Assembly: GCF_004362665.1 (NCBI RefSeq)
Contig: NZ_SNXR01000017.1
Coordinates: 1-64,000, forward strand
Length of the DNA: 64,000 nucleotides
Direction of reading: 5' to 3'
From: Flavobacterium dankookense
GTDB lineage: Bacteria > Bacteroidota > Bacteroidia > Flavobacteriales > Flavobacteriaceae
The notes under the pieces were generated by a model. The model worked only from the letters and a program-made list of their open reading frames with translations, was not told the origin of the DNA and did not search any database. The first letter of the stretch is position 1, and every line of letters starts with the position of its first letter. The position numbers were made by a program, and so were the translations under genes. Positions 7,889-17,400 of the stretch are shown here, piece by piece.

Positions 7889-8024
7889 TCTTTTTATTGG
7901 CATTTTGGTCACTAATTTACGTTAATTATTCACTGTATGTCTTTTGTTTTACCTTCCTTTTGTGGCAATTAAATATGTTATATAGTTTGTATAAATAGGT
8001 TATATAGACGACATATATATTTAG

Positions 8025-8032
8025 TATATTTG
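8025..8032 (+). promoter_or_regulatory. -7 box TATATTTG
   Basis: TATATTTG, 27 bp upstream of the ATG at 8060. It also argues against an in-frame alternative start at 8030, which would lie inside this box. Confidence 0.5.
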
Positions 8033-8059
8033 CTTATTATTTTCTTAAAACGTTGGATT

Positions 8060-8794
8060 ATGGCAAAGCAAGTTGGTATTATACCGTTGGTTGGCACTAT
8101 TGATGGTGTTAATTTTTATATGCGCAAGGGTAAGCCTGTTGCTCGAAAAGCAGGTGGCGGATTTACAGGCAAAGCGATTAAAAATAGTGCTAACATGGAA
8201 CGTGTTAGGGAAAATAATAGTGAGTTTGGTCATTGTTCGCGGGTAAAAAAGTTATTTAAAGATAGTTTGTTTCCTTTTTTGGGTAAGCAACGCAATGAGG
8301 AGTTGCAGGGACGATTGATGCAATTGTTTATTAGTATTAAGAATGCCGATTTGGTCTCTGAACGTGGTCAACGGCAAGTGGGTAATGGTTTGCAACAGGT
8401 TGATGGAAAGGCTTTGCTTGCTGGTTTTTGTTTTACTTCTTTTTGTTTGCCTACTGATACTGGTTTTTATGATGCTGCTAGTACGACTTACACTTTTAGT
8501 GATTTTGCTCCGAAAAGCTTGAAGTTTCTAGCTAGTGCTACTCATTTGGAGTTGCAACTTGGTGTTGTTGTTTTGGATTTAGAACAGATGAAAGCTTCTC
8601 TTTTTAGGAGTGACGCTGTACGTGTGCCAAAAAATGGTGCTCCGCAGGCTGTTCCTTTGGCTGCTACTGTACCCAATGATGCTAGTGGTTTTAAGATAGC
8701 GGTTTTGTACTACCGCTATTTGCAGGATGTTAATGGGGCTTTTTATGGTTTCCAAGAGCAGCATGGTTTTGGGTTGTTGGTTGTTGGGATTTAG
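8060..8794 (+). CDS. conserved flavobacterial-type protein of unknown function
   Basis: 244 residues from ATG 8060, beginning MAKQVGIIPLVGTIDGVNFY. The N-terminal ~60 residues are Gly-rich and basic (MRKGKPVARKAGGGFTGKAI, then NSANMERVRENNSEFGHCS). The rest is mixed alpha/beta with no catalytic motif I recognise. The opening resembles a group of Bacteroidota-only hypothetical proteins that start with a short description-like 'G...DGV.FY..rGk' segment. There is no signal peptide. Its coding strand is unusually rich in G and T compared with the AT-rich operon that follows. Function unknown. Confidence 0.65.
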   Translation: MAKQVGIIPLVGTIDGVNFYMRKGKPVARKAGGGFTGKAIKNSANMERVRENNSEFGHCSRVKKLFKDSLFPFLGKQRNEELQGRLMQLFISIKNADLVSERGQRQVGNGLQQVDGKALLAGFCFTSFCLPTDTGFYDAASTTYTFSDFAPKSLKFLASATHLELQLGVVVLDLEQMKASLFRSDAVRVPKNGAPQAVPLAATVPNDASGFKIAVLYYRYLQDVNGAFYGFQEQHGFGLLVVGI

Positions 8795-8869
8795 TGATAA
8801 TTAATTATTTTTTTAGATCTTAATAAAGTTTTTTTTTTGTAATAAAAAAACAATTGATAAATATCAAAA

Positions 8870-9352
8870 TTATTTAATATAATTTCTCCAATTTTTTTCT
8901 AAAAACTCTTTAATACCACTTGGCTTATAATTTGGGTAAATTTTCAAGAAGTCTTCTTTAGCTTCAGCATAAGTATCATTTTTTATAATTCCTTTTACAG
9001 CTAAATAAAGTAATCCTATGCTTGGAGATCTAGAAATCCCTTGATTACAATGAATTAAGACTTTATTCCCCTTTTTCAAATTTTCTTCAATAAAAAGTAG
9101 TGATTTTTCAAATTGTATATTATCAAAATATTTAGCTGTTGGTGGATCAATCATGTTTAAAATAATTCTTCTTTCTCTGTAAGCTATTAAATATTCAGGG
9201 TGATTGGTGTCAGCAGATCTTCCTGAATACCCAAGTGCTTTACGATGACAGGGTTCCTTGCATGCCTGAACAAAATAGAAATCCGAGTCAAACTGATTTC
9301 TTTCAAAATCAATTAGATTTCCGATAAATAGATTTTTATAAACTTCAATCAT
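8870..9352 (-). CDS. dual-specificity/tyrosine phosphatase-like protein
   Basis: 160 residues. The active-site loop HCNQGISRS (residues 101-109) matches HCxxGxxRS/T, with Cys102 as nucleophile and Arg108 as phosphate binder. It could dephosphorylate protein or another phosphoester. No signal peptide, so cytoplasmic. It is the last gene of the leftward four-gene operon, 17 bp after the ATPase stop. A candidate general acid is in the NMIDPPTA loop (Asp69). Substrate unknown; its position suggests it acts with, or controls, the ATPase/nuclease pair. Confidence 0.8.
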   Translation of the reverse strand: MIEVYKNLFIGNLIDFERNQFDSDFYFVQACKEPCHRKALGYSGRSADTNHPEYLIAYRERRIILNMIDPPTAKYFDNIQFEKSLLFIEENLKKGNKVLIHCNQGISRSPSIGLLYLAVKGIIKNDTYAEAKEDFLKIYPNYKPSGIKEFLEKNWRNYIK

Positions 9353-9369
9353 ATTAAACTAATTCAAAA

Positions 9370-10887
9370 TCAAATTTTGATTTTAATAAACTCTCTCATT
9401 TGTTTTATTGATTCATTCAATTGTTCGTTTGTAAAACGAATGTTATTTAGGTTTTCAGGGTGATGAATTTGATGACGAATATACTCACTTAGAATTTTTT
9501 GCTCCTCAATAATACCATTTTTTAATTGTTTTTTATATAAAATTGTTTCTTTCCCAATTTTAAATTCTTCGAGCATTTTTTCGCTTTCTATAAAACCGTA
9601 TAGTTCATTATGATACTCGTCATCAGATTCGTCGAAGGCTAAATAGTTAACTTCATTAAGTGATGGATAAGGCAAATCTCCTCTTTCAATATTAACAACT
9701 TCTCTTTCATTTCCGTTTTTAATTAGTTTCAAATGTTCAAATTCTAAGAGTTTTACAATTGAAGGACTATGAGTAGTTAAGATTATTTGTGTTCTATTTG
9801 CATTCGATAGCTCAATGAAAGCTTCAATTAATTTTTTTTGATGGCTTGGATGTTGAGAAGTCTCAGGTTCTTCAATAGCATAAATTATACTCGGAATGTT
9901 CTCAGCTTTTTTTCTTCTTTCTGCTTCAGCTCTAAAAAAGTTGAGAAGTATAAGTCTTTTTACACCACTTCCTCTTTTATTAATTGGGATATCTTCTTCA
10001 CAAACGATAGAAACACTCTTAAAAACATCTGACCATTTTAAACTTTCAGGACTTGGAATAATAGGTGTTAAACTTTTAGCTATTTCAGGATTCATCTCAT
10101 TAAGTTTTTCTAAAGTTTTTGTTGAGACCTCAGTAAGTTTTTTTTCAACTTCTTTAGCAACTTTTTCTAAAGCTAACTTAAGCTCTGCATCTTTCAATAT
10201 TTCTTGAACAGCAAATTTCATAGGATTTTGAACTTCATCATCTCCATCACTATTTTTTCTATCAGATTGAAAAAGAGTAAATAAAGGCATGTAATTTTTT
10301 AACTGTTCCCAAGTGTTTTTCGCATCTATTTTCGCAAGTTCTATTTCTATTTCATTTAATTGTAAATCATCCATGTATTTGTTCCAAATAGATTTTCTAA
10401 TAACCGCATTTTTGGTTTTATCATCACATTCAATATCACCTAATAATTTTTTTAAATCTACATTCTTTTTTAAAAGTAATTCACAACAGTTTGGATTTGT
10501 TGGATGATTTGCCTTAATGAATATTTTTGGTGCTCCTGCATTTGGAAATCTCTTTATAATTTCTAAGGTCCCATCACTTTTTAACAAATATTCTTCAGCA
10601 AGCTTTGTAGGATTTGTAGAGTCAATAGTTAATGTTTCAGGAAGTTCACTAAAAACCACACTAATTTTGATTTCAGTATTACCTGCATCTTTACATTTTT
10701 TGTTAATGTCTTCTTTGTCCATTTTAACAACTCCTTTATTTTCATTGAAAAAAATATCAAGAGCCTCTAAAATGGTTGATTTACCAATGTCATTTTTACC
10801 AACAAATACATTTAAATCGTTTAAATCAATTGTACATTCGTTGTCATATGACCGAAAATTTTCTATTTTAACTTGTTTGATTTTCAT
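9370..10887 (-). CDS. ABC/OLD-like ATPase with C-terminal HEPN-like motif
   Basis: 505 residues. RecF/OLD-type ATPase: Walker A GKNDIGKST (30-38), signature KRGSGVKR (304-311), Walker B IIYAIEEPE (334-342), H-loop TTHSP (371-375). No membrane segment and no visible TOPRIM domain. The C-terminal ~90 residues are helical and contain IRHQIHHPEN, in which R471 and H476 fit the Rx4H pattern of HEPN ribonucleases. ATPases of this class drive anti-phage systems such as PrrC/RloC, PARIS and Septu; that this one does so is inference. It lies 23 bp after the DUF4041/T5orf172 gene in the same operon. Alternatively it may be a housekeeping SMC-like ATPase. Confidence 0.8.
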   Translation of the reverse strand: MKIKQVKIENFRSYDNECTIDLNDLNVFVGKNDIGKSTILEALDIFFNENKGVVKMDKEDINKKCKDAGNTEIKISVVFSELPETLTIDSTNPTKLAEEYLLKSDGTLEIIKRFPNAGAPKIFIKANHPTNPNCCELLLKKNVDLKKLLGDIECDDKTKNAVIRKSIWNKYMDDLQLNEIEIELAKIDAKNTWEQLKNYMPLFTLFQSDRKNSDGDDEVQNPMKFAVQEILKDAELKLALEKVAKEVEKKLTEVSTKTLEKLNEMNPEIAKSLTPIIPSPESLKWSDVFKSVSIVCEEDIPINKRGSGVKRLILLNFFRAEAERRKKAENIPSIIYAIEEPETSQHPSHQKKLIEAFIELSNANRTQIILTTHSPSIVKLLEFEHLKLIKNGNEREVVNIERGDLPYPSLNEVNYLAFDESDDEYHNELYGFIESEKMLEEFKIGKETILYKKQLKNGIIEEQKILSEYIRHQIHHPENLNNIRFTNEQLNESIKQMREFIKIKI

Positions 10888-10910
10888 AATTCTTTGAGCT
10901 TTATAAGAAA

Positions 10911-12305
10911 TTAAATTAATGTATTTGGAAATTCCTCGGAAATTATTTCTTCAATTGTTTTGACATTTTCATTAGAATTTAGTTTTTCTAAAATAGCTAA
11001 AGTCTCTCGATATTGCATTGCCTCAGGAAGTATTGTAAATTCAGCTTCAAAACCTAATTCAGCTATTTTACTTTCAATTTCTTCTAAAGTAACATTGAAA
11101 AATTCTTTTCGATAATTTAGCATATTCACTTTTTTATCTGCGAAAGCTTTGTGTAATTCATATTCTAGAGTTCTTGCCTCATCAGAATAAATCATTGCAT
11201 GTAAATCGAATTGAAAAGGAACTGAGGCATCACCTAATTCTTTTACTCTATCAATAGGTTCTAATCTTCTAGTCATACCTATTTTATATACATTTTCTCC
11301 AAATGAACCAATATTAGATATTATGTATACATGCCCTCTTTTAGTTTGTTGTGCCATTGATAATGCTCTTTCCTTTTTTTCTTGAGCAAACAGAAGTTCT
11401 TGTTCTAATTTTTTAATTTGCTCTTGGAGTTTTTCATGTTTATCACCAATAGAAATATCCAATTCTTTTCTTGCCTTTTCTAATGCTTTTTGATAATTCA
11501 ATTCTTCTTTTTCGGCTTCTCGCTGAGCTTGTTCATATTCTCTTCTTGCCTTTTCCTCTTCTCTTAATTCTTCTTGAATTGCTCTTAATTCTTCTTTTTC
11601 CTCTTGCCTTTTTGCTTGAAACTCATATTCAAGTATTAGTTCCTTTATTTTAAGATCAAGATATTCCTTTTCGATAAATACTGCTGAGTTCTCTCCTAAT
11701 TTATTTATAGCTTCAAAGGATTTTTGAATTCTTTCTTTCATTTGATTAACATTATTCCATTTAACTTTTGCTATGAAAGAATTACATTCGCCATTGAAAG
11801 CTCTTAAAACTAGTTTAATGAATTTTTTTGTATTAGCCCTGCCTTTTGTAACACTTCCATCAATTGTCCAATCAACTGTGCATCTTGCAGCTTTTTCTAA
11901 TCGTACTAGTTCCTTTTGTTTTTCAATAATTTTATTTTGTTCAATCCTATAGTCGTCAGATTTTTCAAAATCGTAGACAGGTTCATAAATTCCGAATTCA
12001 ATTAAATCTAATTTTGACTCATATAAACTAATTTCTTTTCTGAGTTTTGTATATAAATCTAGTCCAGATATATAATCAGAGTTTAATTTTACTTTCTTAT
12101 TATCAATAGTATTTATTTCCTCACTTTTTGAAATAATTACTTTATTTAATTCATTTTCTTTATTCTCAATAATTTTATTTAACTCATTCCTCTTTTTATT
12201 AGTTTCTTCTTCAATATCACTAATAGATTTATATCTCTCTAGTTTAGAATTTAACTCCTTAATTAAAGCAAATTCTTTCTTCTTCAAAAAATCAAACAAT
12301 CCCAT
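10911..12305 (-). CDS. DUF4041-type coiled coil with T5orf172/MUG113 GIY-YIG-like domain
   Basis: 464 residues. A short start MGLFDFLKKKEF, coiled coil (about 15-70), a globular middle (about 80-210, resembling DUF4041), a long charged coiled coil (about 215-315), then a GIY-YIG-like domain from 323: GHVYIISN, YKIGMTRR (340-347), Arg353, Glu381, His385 and a KEFF motif near 401. This is the layout of DUF4041 plus T5orf172/MUG113 proteins found in phages and bacteria, which are predicted nucleases. The start is 6 bp after the stop of the secreted-protein gene, and the ATPase follows by 23 bp. Confidence 0.78.
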   Translation of the reverse strand: MGLFDFLKKKEFALIKELNSKLERYKSISDIEEETNKKRNELNKIIENKENELNKVIISKSEEINTIDNKKVKLNSDYISGLDLYTKLRKEISLYESKLDLIEFGIYEPVYDFEKSDDYRIEQNKIIEKQKELVRLEKAARCTVDWTIDGSVTKGRANTKKFIKLVLRAFNGECNSFIAKVKWNNVNQMKERIQKSFEAINKLGENSAVFIEKEYLDLKIKELILEYEFQAKRQEEKEELRAIQEELREEEKARREYEQAQREAEKEELNYQKALEKARKELDISIGDKHEKLQEQIKKLEQELLFAQEKKERALSMAQQTKRGHVYIISNIGSFGENVYKIGMTRRLEPIDRVKELGDASVPFQFDLHAMIYSDEARTLEYELHKAFADKKVNMLNYRKEFFNVTLEEIESKIAELGFEAEFTILPEAMQYRETLAILEKLNSNENVKTIEEIISEEFPNTLI

Positions 12306-12311
12306 AGTTAT

Positions 12312-12866
12312 TTATTTTTTTAACTCTTCAATTTTATTTTTCGCTTCATCAAAACTTTTTTCAATTAATTCAAGATTTTCAACAAATATTGTATTGTCAG
12401 AACCATATTTTTCTAATTGTAAATACCATGTTGGCTTACTTTTACTAATCATATATCCAACTTTGAATCCATCCACAGTTGTAAATTTATTCTCAAGGTA
12501 ATCACAATTAGTTGCAATATCTTTTTCGACTTCAGTTTTCAAAGAATTTAGAGCTTTAATTACTTCTAATAAATCGGATTGTTCTATTGATGCTGTTGAA
12601 GTATTATACTTGCCTTGCTTTTCAATTTGAAAAAAATAGCTGACTACAGAACCTGAATTTATTTTTCTAATTCTTGTTTCAGAAATACCTCCATACAAAG
12701 TTTTAATGCCAGTTAGTTTATAATCTGATAGTTTAATTATGCTTCCTGTTTTTGATGCAAATGCATCAATTTTTGTTTTTTCTTTTTCAAGCTCTTTTTT
12801 TGTTTCTTGAGCCAAAGTAGGTAAGGTCATTAAAAAAGAGAATAATAAGTAGTAGATTTTTTTCAT
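12312..12866 (-). CDS. secreted protein of unknown function, first gene of the operon
   Basis: 184 residues with signal peptide MKKIYYLLFSFLMTLPTLAQ. The mature protein is Lys/Glu-rich with alternating beta strands (YKLTGIKTLYGGISETRIRK, VVSYFFQIEKQG) and a C-terminal helix. I do not recognise the family. It has its own promoter (12902-12909) with an upstream palindrome at 12931-12946 that is also present in front of the giant surface-protein gene. The next gene begins 6 bp after its stop. A secreted protein leading an otherwise cytoplasmic operon is odd. Confidence 0.7.
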   Translation of the reverse strand: MKKIYYLLFSFLMTLPTLAQETKKELEKEKTKIDAFASKTGSIIKLSDYKLTGIKTLYGGISETRIRKINSGSVVSYFFQIEKQGKYNTSTASIEQSDLLEVIKALNSLKTEVEKDIATNCDYLENKFTTVDGFKVGYMISKSKPTWYLQLEKYGSDNTIFVENLELIEKSFDEAKNKIEELKK

Positions 12867-12901
12867 TTTGATAATTATTTTGGTTATTATTTATGTTTGT
12901 T

Positions 12902-12946
12902 CAAACTTAGTTAAGCTATTTGAGAGTATTTTACGGGAATCCGTAA
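12902..12946 (-). promoter_or_regulatory. promoter with upstream TTACGG palindrome
   Basis: On the minus strand, a -7 box TAAGTTTG (12902-12909) is preceded, 21 bp upstream, by the palindrome TTACGG-GAAT-CCGTAA (12931-12946). The palindrome sits where a -33 element would be, a typical activator position. The same 34-bp block (12926-12959) is repeated without a mismatch at 20477-20510, with the same 21-bp gap to a -7 box there. Confidence 0.65.
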
Positions 12947-13004
12947 TTGGGAGAAAAAAGTTTGAGAAAAGAGAAAAGAAACAAGAGAAAAGATAATAGA
13001 AGTG

Positions 13005-13368
13005 GCTTCTCGATACAATTTTACCAACTAAAAATTGGCATTTTCAGTTGGTAAAATCACTCGAAGTGACGGGTGATGAGTGAATAGGTTGTAGGTTTTA
13101 GAAAAAGAGAATAGAAAAAGAGAATAGAGAATAGAGAAAAGACTGAGAGGATACTTTAGAGATCGCTTCTCGATACAATTTTACCAACTAAAAATTGGCA
13201 TTTTCAGTTGGCAAAATCACTCGAAGTGACGTGTGATGAGGAAATAGATATTAGGCAATAGGTTATAGAGAATAGAAAATAGAGAAAAGAGAATAGAAGT
13301 GGCTTCTCGATACAATTTTAACTAATAAAAATTGGCATTTTTACTAGTTAAAATCACTCGAAGTGACG
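13005..13368. repeat. composite repeat array 1: three 67-bp hairpin units
   Basis: Units at 13005-13071, 13165-13231 and 13302-13368. Each opens with GCTTCTCGATACAATTTT and ends with TCACTCGAAGTGACG; the core is a stem-loop around AAAATTGGCATTTT. Unit one pairs ATTTTACCAACT with AGTTGGTAAAAT. Unit three has a changed but fully matching stem, ATTTTAACTA with TAGTTAAAAT. Between units lie purine-rich runs of AGAGAATAG/AGAAAA type. The array begins 25 bp after the PorP/SprF stop codon. It accounts for the whole gene-free gap 12960-13392. Confidence 0.9.
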
Positions 13369-13392
13369 GGAAGTGGTTTTGGGATTTAGGAA

Positions 13393-14424
13393 TTACATTT
13401 TTTGATATCCTGATTCGCCGTTTCGTTTTAGTTTTACTTTGTAGTTTTCGCAATCATCGCAGCGGTAGCTGGATTGCCAGGTTAGGGTTAGTTCATGTAC
13501 ACCTTGTGTTCTTCCTATCCTTGAGGTATTTAAATCATAGGAATAGCCAAAGCTAAACTCACCTAGTTTGAATGCCATTACTGGGTTTATGGAGGTTATG
13601 AGATGGCTGTTGTCGCTTTTTGCCTGTGGATTGGTTGCTGCAATTACTCCTAAGCTAAATCGTGGAAAATCCAATACGGTTCCAATGTCTAGTCGGTTGT
13701 ATTGTGATTGTCGCATGTAGTTGGCGGTGAGTAGCAGTGTGGTTTCTTCGGGAATTAAGGCTGAAGGCGCATTTAGAAATTCAAAATAATAACCTCCGTG
13801 TAGGGAAAGAAGCATGTCTAGTGGTGCATTTCCGTTTTCTTTGAACGAGATGTCTGGTCGTGTTAAATGTTTTACTGATGCGCCAAACCAAGCATTTTCT
13901 TGGTCGACAACAAAACCTACACTCATATCAAAGAAACCTACTTTGTTATTCAAACCTGCGAGACCTGGATCTTGCGAAATTGGGTTTATGGAACCATCGT
14001 TTATATTGATTTGGTCTTCGAGCAAAAGGTTTCGAAAGTTGAAGTCTTTTCTACCGTAGCCTACTTCTAGTCCGAAACGCATGCGCCAATCGTAATTTAA
14101 ATCTATCCTGTAGGATGTAGCAGTATTGATTTGAAAATAGTTGTAATTGGTGAAAACCTCATTGTGGTTGAGAACGGTTACACCCAATCCTATTTGGTCG
14201 TGTATCAAATTGTTGAAAAAACCGAATTGGGTATCGATTTTTCTATTGCCATCGGGCCATTGTCTTCGGTGAAGAATACCTGCGTTCCATGTGTTTGAAA
14301 TTCCAGTGAAGGCTGGATTCATTTTTTCGGGCATTAAATAAAACTGGGTGATGACTGGATCTTGTGCTTGTACTTTACAAAAAGTGAAAGCGACTAGTAT
14401 GAAGAGGATGCTTTTTAATTTCAT
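13393..14424 (-). CDS. PorP/SprF-family outer membrane protein
   Basis: 343 residues. Signal peptide MKLKSILFILVAFTFCKVQA, then QDPVITQFYLMPEKMNPAFTG, the typical opening of PorP/SprF proteins, followed by beta strands of a predicted 14-stranded-type barrel. Proteins of this family anchor or help export one partner T9SS surface protein, as SprF does for SprB. The partner here is surely the giant protein encoded 10 bp upstream on the same strand. The C-terminus carries an unusual Cys pair (RCDDCENYK). Confidence 0.9.
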   Translation of the reverse strand: MKLKSILFILVAFTFCKVQAQDPVITQFYLMPEKMNPAFTGISNTWNAGILHRRQWPDGNRKIDTQFGFFNNLIHDQIGLGVTVLNHNEVFTNYNYFQINTATSYRIDLNYDWRMRFGLEVGYGRKDFNFRNLLLEDQININDGSINPISQDPGLAGLNNKVGFFDMSVGFVVDQENAWFGASVKHLTRPDISFKENGNAPLDMLLSLHGGYYFEFLNAPSALIPEETTLLLTANYMRQSQYNRLDIGTVLDFPRFSLGVIAATNPQAKSDNSHLITSINPVMAFKLGEFSFGYSYDLNTSRIGRTQGVHELTLTWQSSYRCDDCENYKVKLKRNGESGYQKM

Positions 14425-14434
14425 GTTGTGGCTT

Positions 14435-17400
14435 TTACTTGATTAATACAAAAGTTTGATTTTGGTTTATCACACTTCCGTAGAATGTTTCGGCACTGAC
14501 TTTGCTGTAATAATTTCCGTTTTCGGCATTTACTCCTTTTATTTTTCCATCCCAACCTAAGAGTACTTCTCCTTTTTCGGAATAGATTAATGAACCCCAA
14601 GTGTCGTAGATGTCGAGTTGGATGTTTTTTAATGCTTTGGTAACTGGTTTGTAGGTATCGTTTTTAGTATCGCCGTTGGGTGTGAATGCCGTTGGAACGA
14701 CAAGAATATATCCTTTTTCTACATTTATTTCAAGTTGTTGCGTGTACACACAACCAAAAGGATAAGTGACTGTTTGTGTTACGGTATAGGAATCTTTGAC
14801 ATTCAAATAGGTATGTATCGGATTGACTTCTGTTGAAAAAGTTCCATCGCCAAAATCCCAAAGGACTGAAATGTAATCGCCTGTTATGGTGCTTTCAAAT
14901 TGTATAGGATCGCCAATTGCAAACATACCATAGTTTATAATTCCTATTGATGTGGGTTCAAAAGATGCAGTTCCAATGACTGGATTGTTCACATCAACGG
15001 AAAAAGTAGTGGTACATCCAATAGCATCGGTTGCAGTTACAATTACAATTCCGTTTAATGGTGTACTCATAATTTCATTATTTGAACCGCTAACGTTTCC
15101 GCTAGACCATTGGTATTGGTATGGCGGAACACCACCAGATGCTTGTGCCACAAAACTTTGGTTTACTATTCGTGTAGTACAATTGGCATCGGTTTGAGTG
15201 GTTACGGCTATTTCTAGTGGTGCAGGTCTGATTAGTGTATATGTTTTTGATGTAGAACAACCATTGGCATCGGTTAGTGTTACACCATAATTTCCTGCTG
15301 TCACTCCTGATACATCTTCGGTGGTTGCACCATTGGTCCAAAGGAAACTATAAGGTAGTGTTCCGCCTGCAATAATCAAATCGATAGCGCCCGAACTTCC
15401 ATTGGTACAATCTAGCGGATTGGTTACATTAGCTGATAATACAATTGCCGCTGGTTCAACAATGGTAAACGTTCTGGAAATGGTACAAGGTTTTGAGTCT
15501 GTAATTACTACGGAATAAATACCTGGAGGAAGATTGTTTCTAGAAGTTCCGGAAGTACTTCCATCGTTCCAAACTAGTGTTACTGGTGCAATTCCACCTA
15601 CAAAATTTAGATCAATGCTTCCATCATTTGCGCCAAAACAAGATATGTTAGTTACTACAGGTGTTACCTCAAAAATTGGCGGACTAGGAATATTTATGGA
15701 TAGTACTTTTATACATCCAATGCCATCCGTAACGGTGATGATATAATCATCAGGCGCAAGATTGGTAAGATTTAGCGTAGTTGCTAAATTACTCCATTGG
15801 TATAGATAGGGTGCAACACCTCCAGAAATGGTTACGTCAATAGTTGCATTGTTGTCACCATAACAAACTATTGGAGTTGTAATTGCATTGATGATGATTT
15901 CGGGCGATTGGGTTATGGTAACCGAAAGGTTTTGGGAACATCCTAAATTGTCGGTAACAATGAGGTTGTACACGCCAGCAGGAATGGCAGTAATATCCTC
16001 TGTCGTTTCTCCGTTTGACCATGCATAGGTGTAAGGCGATGTTCCTCCAATTACATCCGCATTTATTGCGCCTGTTGAAAAACCAAAACAATCTACATTG
16101 GTTTGGCTTACTAAGTTGACTTGAAGTAAAGGAGGTTCGGTAATTGTAAATGTTGCTGTTTTTGGACCACAGTTATTGGCATCAGATACCGTAACGACAT
16201 AAACTCCTGGTGCTAAATTGCTGATATCATCGGTTGCTGCAAAAGGGAAAGTATCTTTTGTCCAATTGTAGGTGTAAGTTCCTGTTCCGCCTGCTACTGA
16301 AATGGCGATTGAACCGTTATTAGCTCCAAAGCAAGTAATGTTATTATTACTGTCCGTTGTAATTATGATATCGTTTGGCTCGGAGATGGTATATGAACTT
16401 GTAAATGGACAGTTTCCTGTATCCGTAATCGTTAAGTCATAGTTTCCTGGCTCAATGTTTTGAATATTAGTAGCTGAAGAAGAAAAACTATTTGGACCTG
16501 TCCAAGTAATAATGTAAGGAGGAATTCCACCTGTAATGTTGGTTGTTATAGAAGCATTGTCCACATTAAAACAAGTGTTGTTCGTTGCCACTACGTTTGG
16601 ATTTATGGCTGGATTAACCGTTATGGTTACCAAAAAATTAGTTCCGATACAGTTTCCTGATTTTGGTGTAACGGTATAAGTAACCGTTGCAGGATTTGTG
16701 GTGGTGTTGATTAAATTTTGACTTATAGCTGTTTGCGAATTAGTTTCTGCAGTGGCATTGGTTATTGCTCCAACAGGATTGACTGTAGGAGTTGACCAAG
16801 TATAAGTTGTTCCCGTTGGAATTACATTTCCTCCAGCAGTTGTAGGTGTTATTGAAAATGATGTTGTGCTACAAATGGTTGCTGTTTCAGGACCGATAAT
16901 TGGGTTTTGGTTTATGATTACTTCTGCAGGAGCTGATTTGATTTCAGAACAGGTTCCCACAATTGTTGGAAAAGTGACTACGCAATAGTAATAGGTAGTT
17001 CCGGCAGTTGTTGCAGGAGGATTGAAGGTAGCATTGTTCTCGCTTGTGAGTAGCGTTCCACCGCTGTTACTATTGATAGTATTTGAATACCATTGATAAT
17101 TTGGGGATAGCGCATCACTATTAGTAACGATAACAAGTTGCGATGGCGATTGCGGTGGTGATTGCCCCAAACAAATAGTACTCGAAGTTAATGTTGTAGT
17201 AAATGCTGGCGCAATATTGACCGTAATCATTGCTGCGGTGCTTGTTGCATTACATCCTGTTGCAGTAGGTTGCGTTATTACGCAATAGTAGTAAAAAGTA
17301 CCCGCATTGGTTGTTTGCGGTGTAAACGTGTTGTTTGTTTCACCCACTAGCAGTGTTCCATTGGCAGAGTCGTTATTAGTATCACTATACCATTGATAGG

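Noticed and set aside
13005..13368. CRISPR array
   Set aside because: Units are 67 bp hairpins, the spacers are purine-rich and repeat each other, and no cas gene is present.
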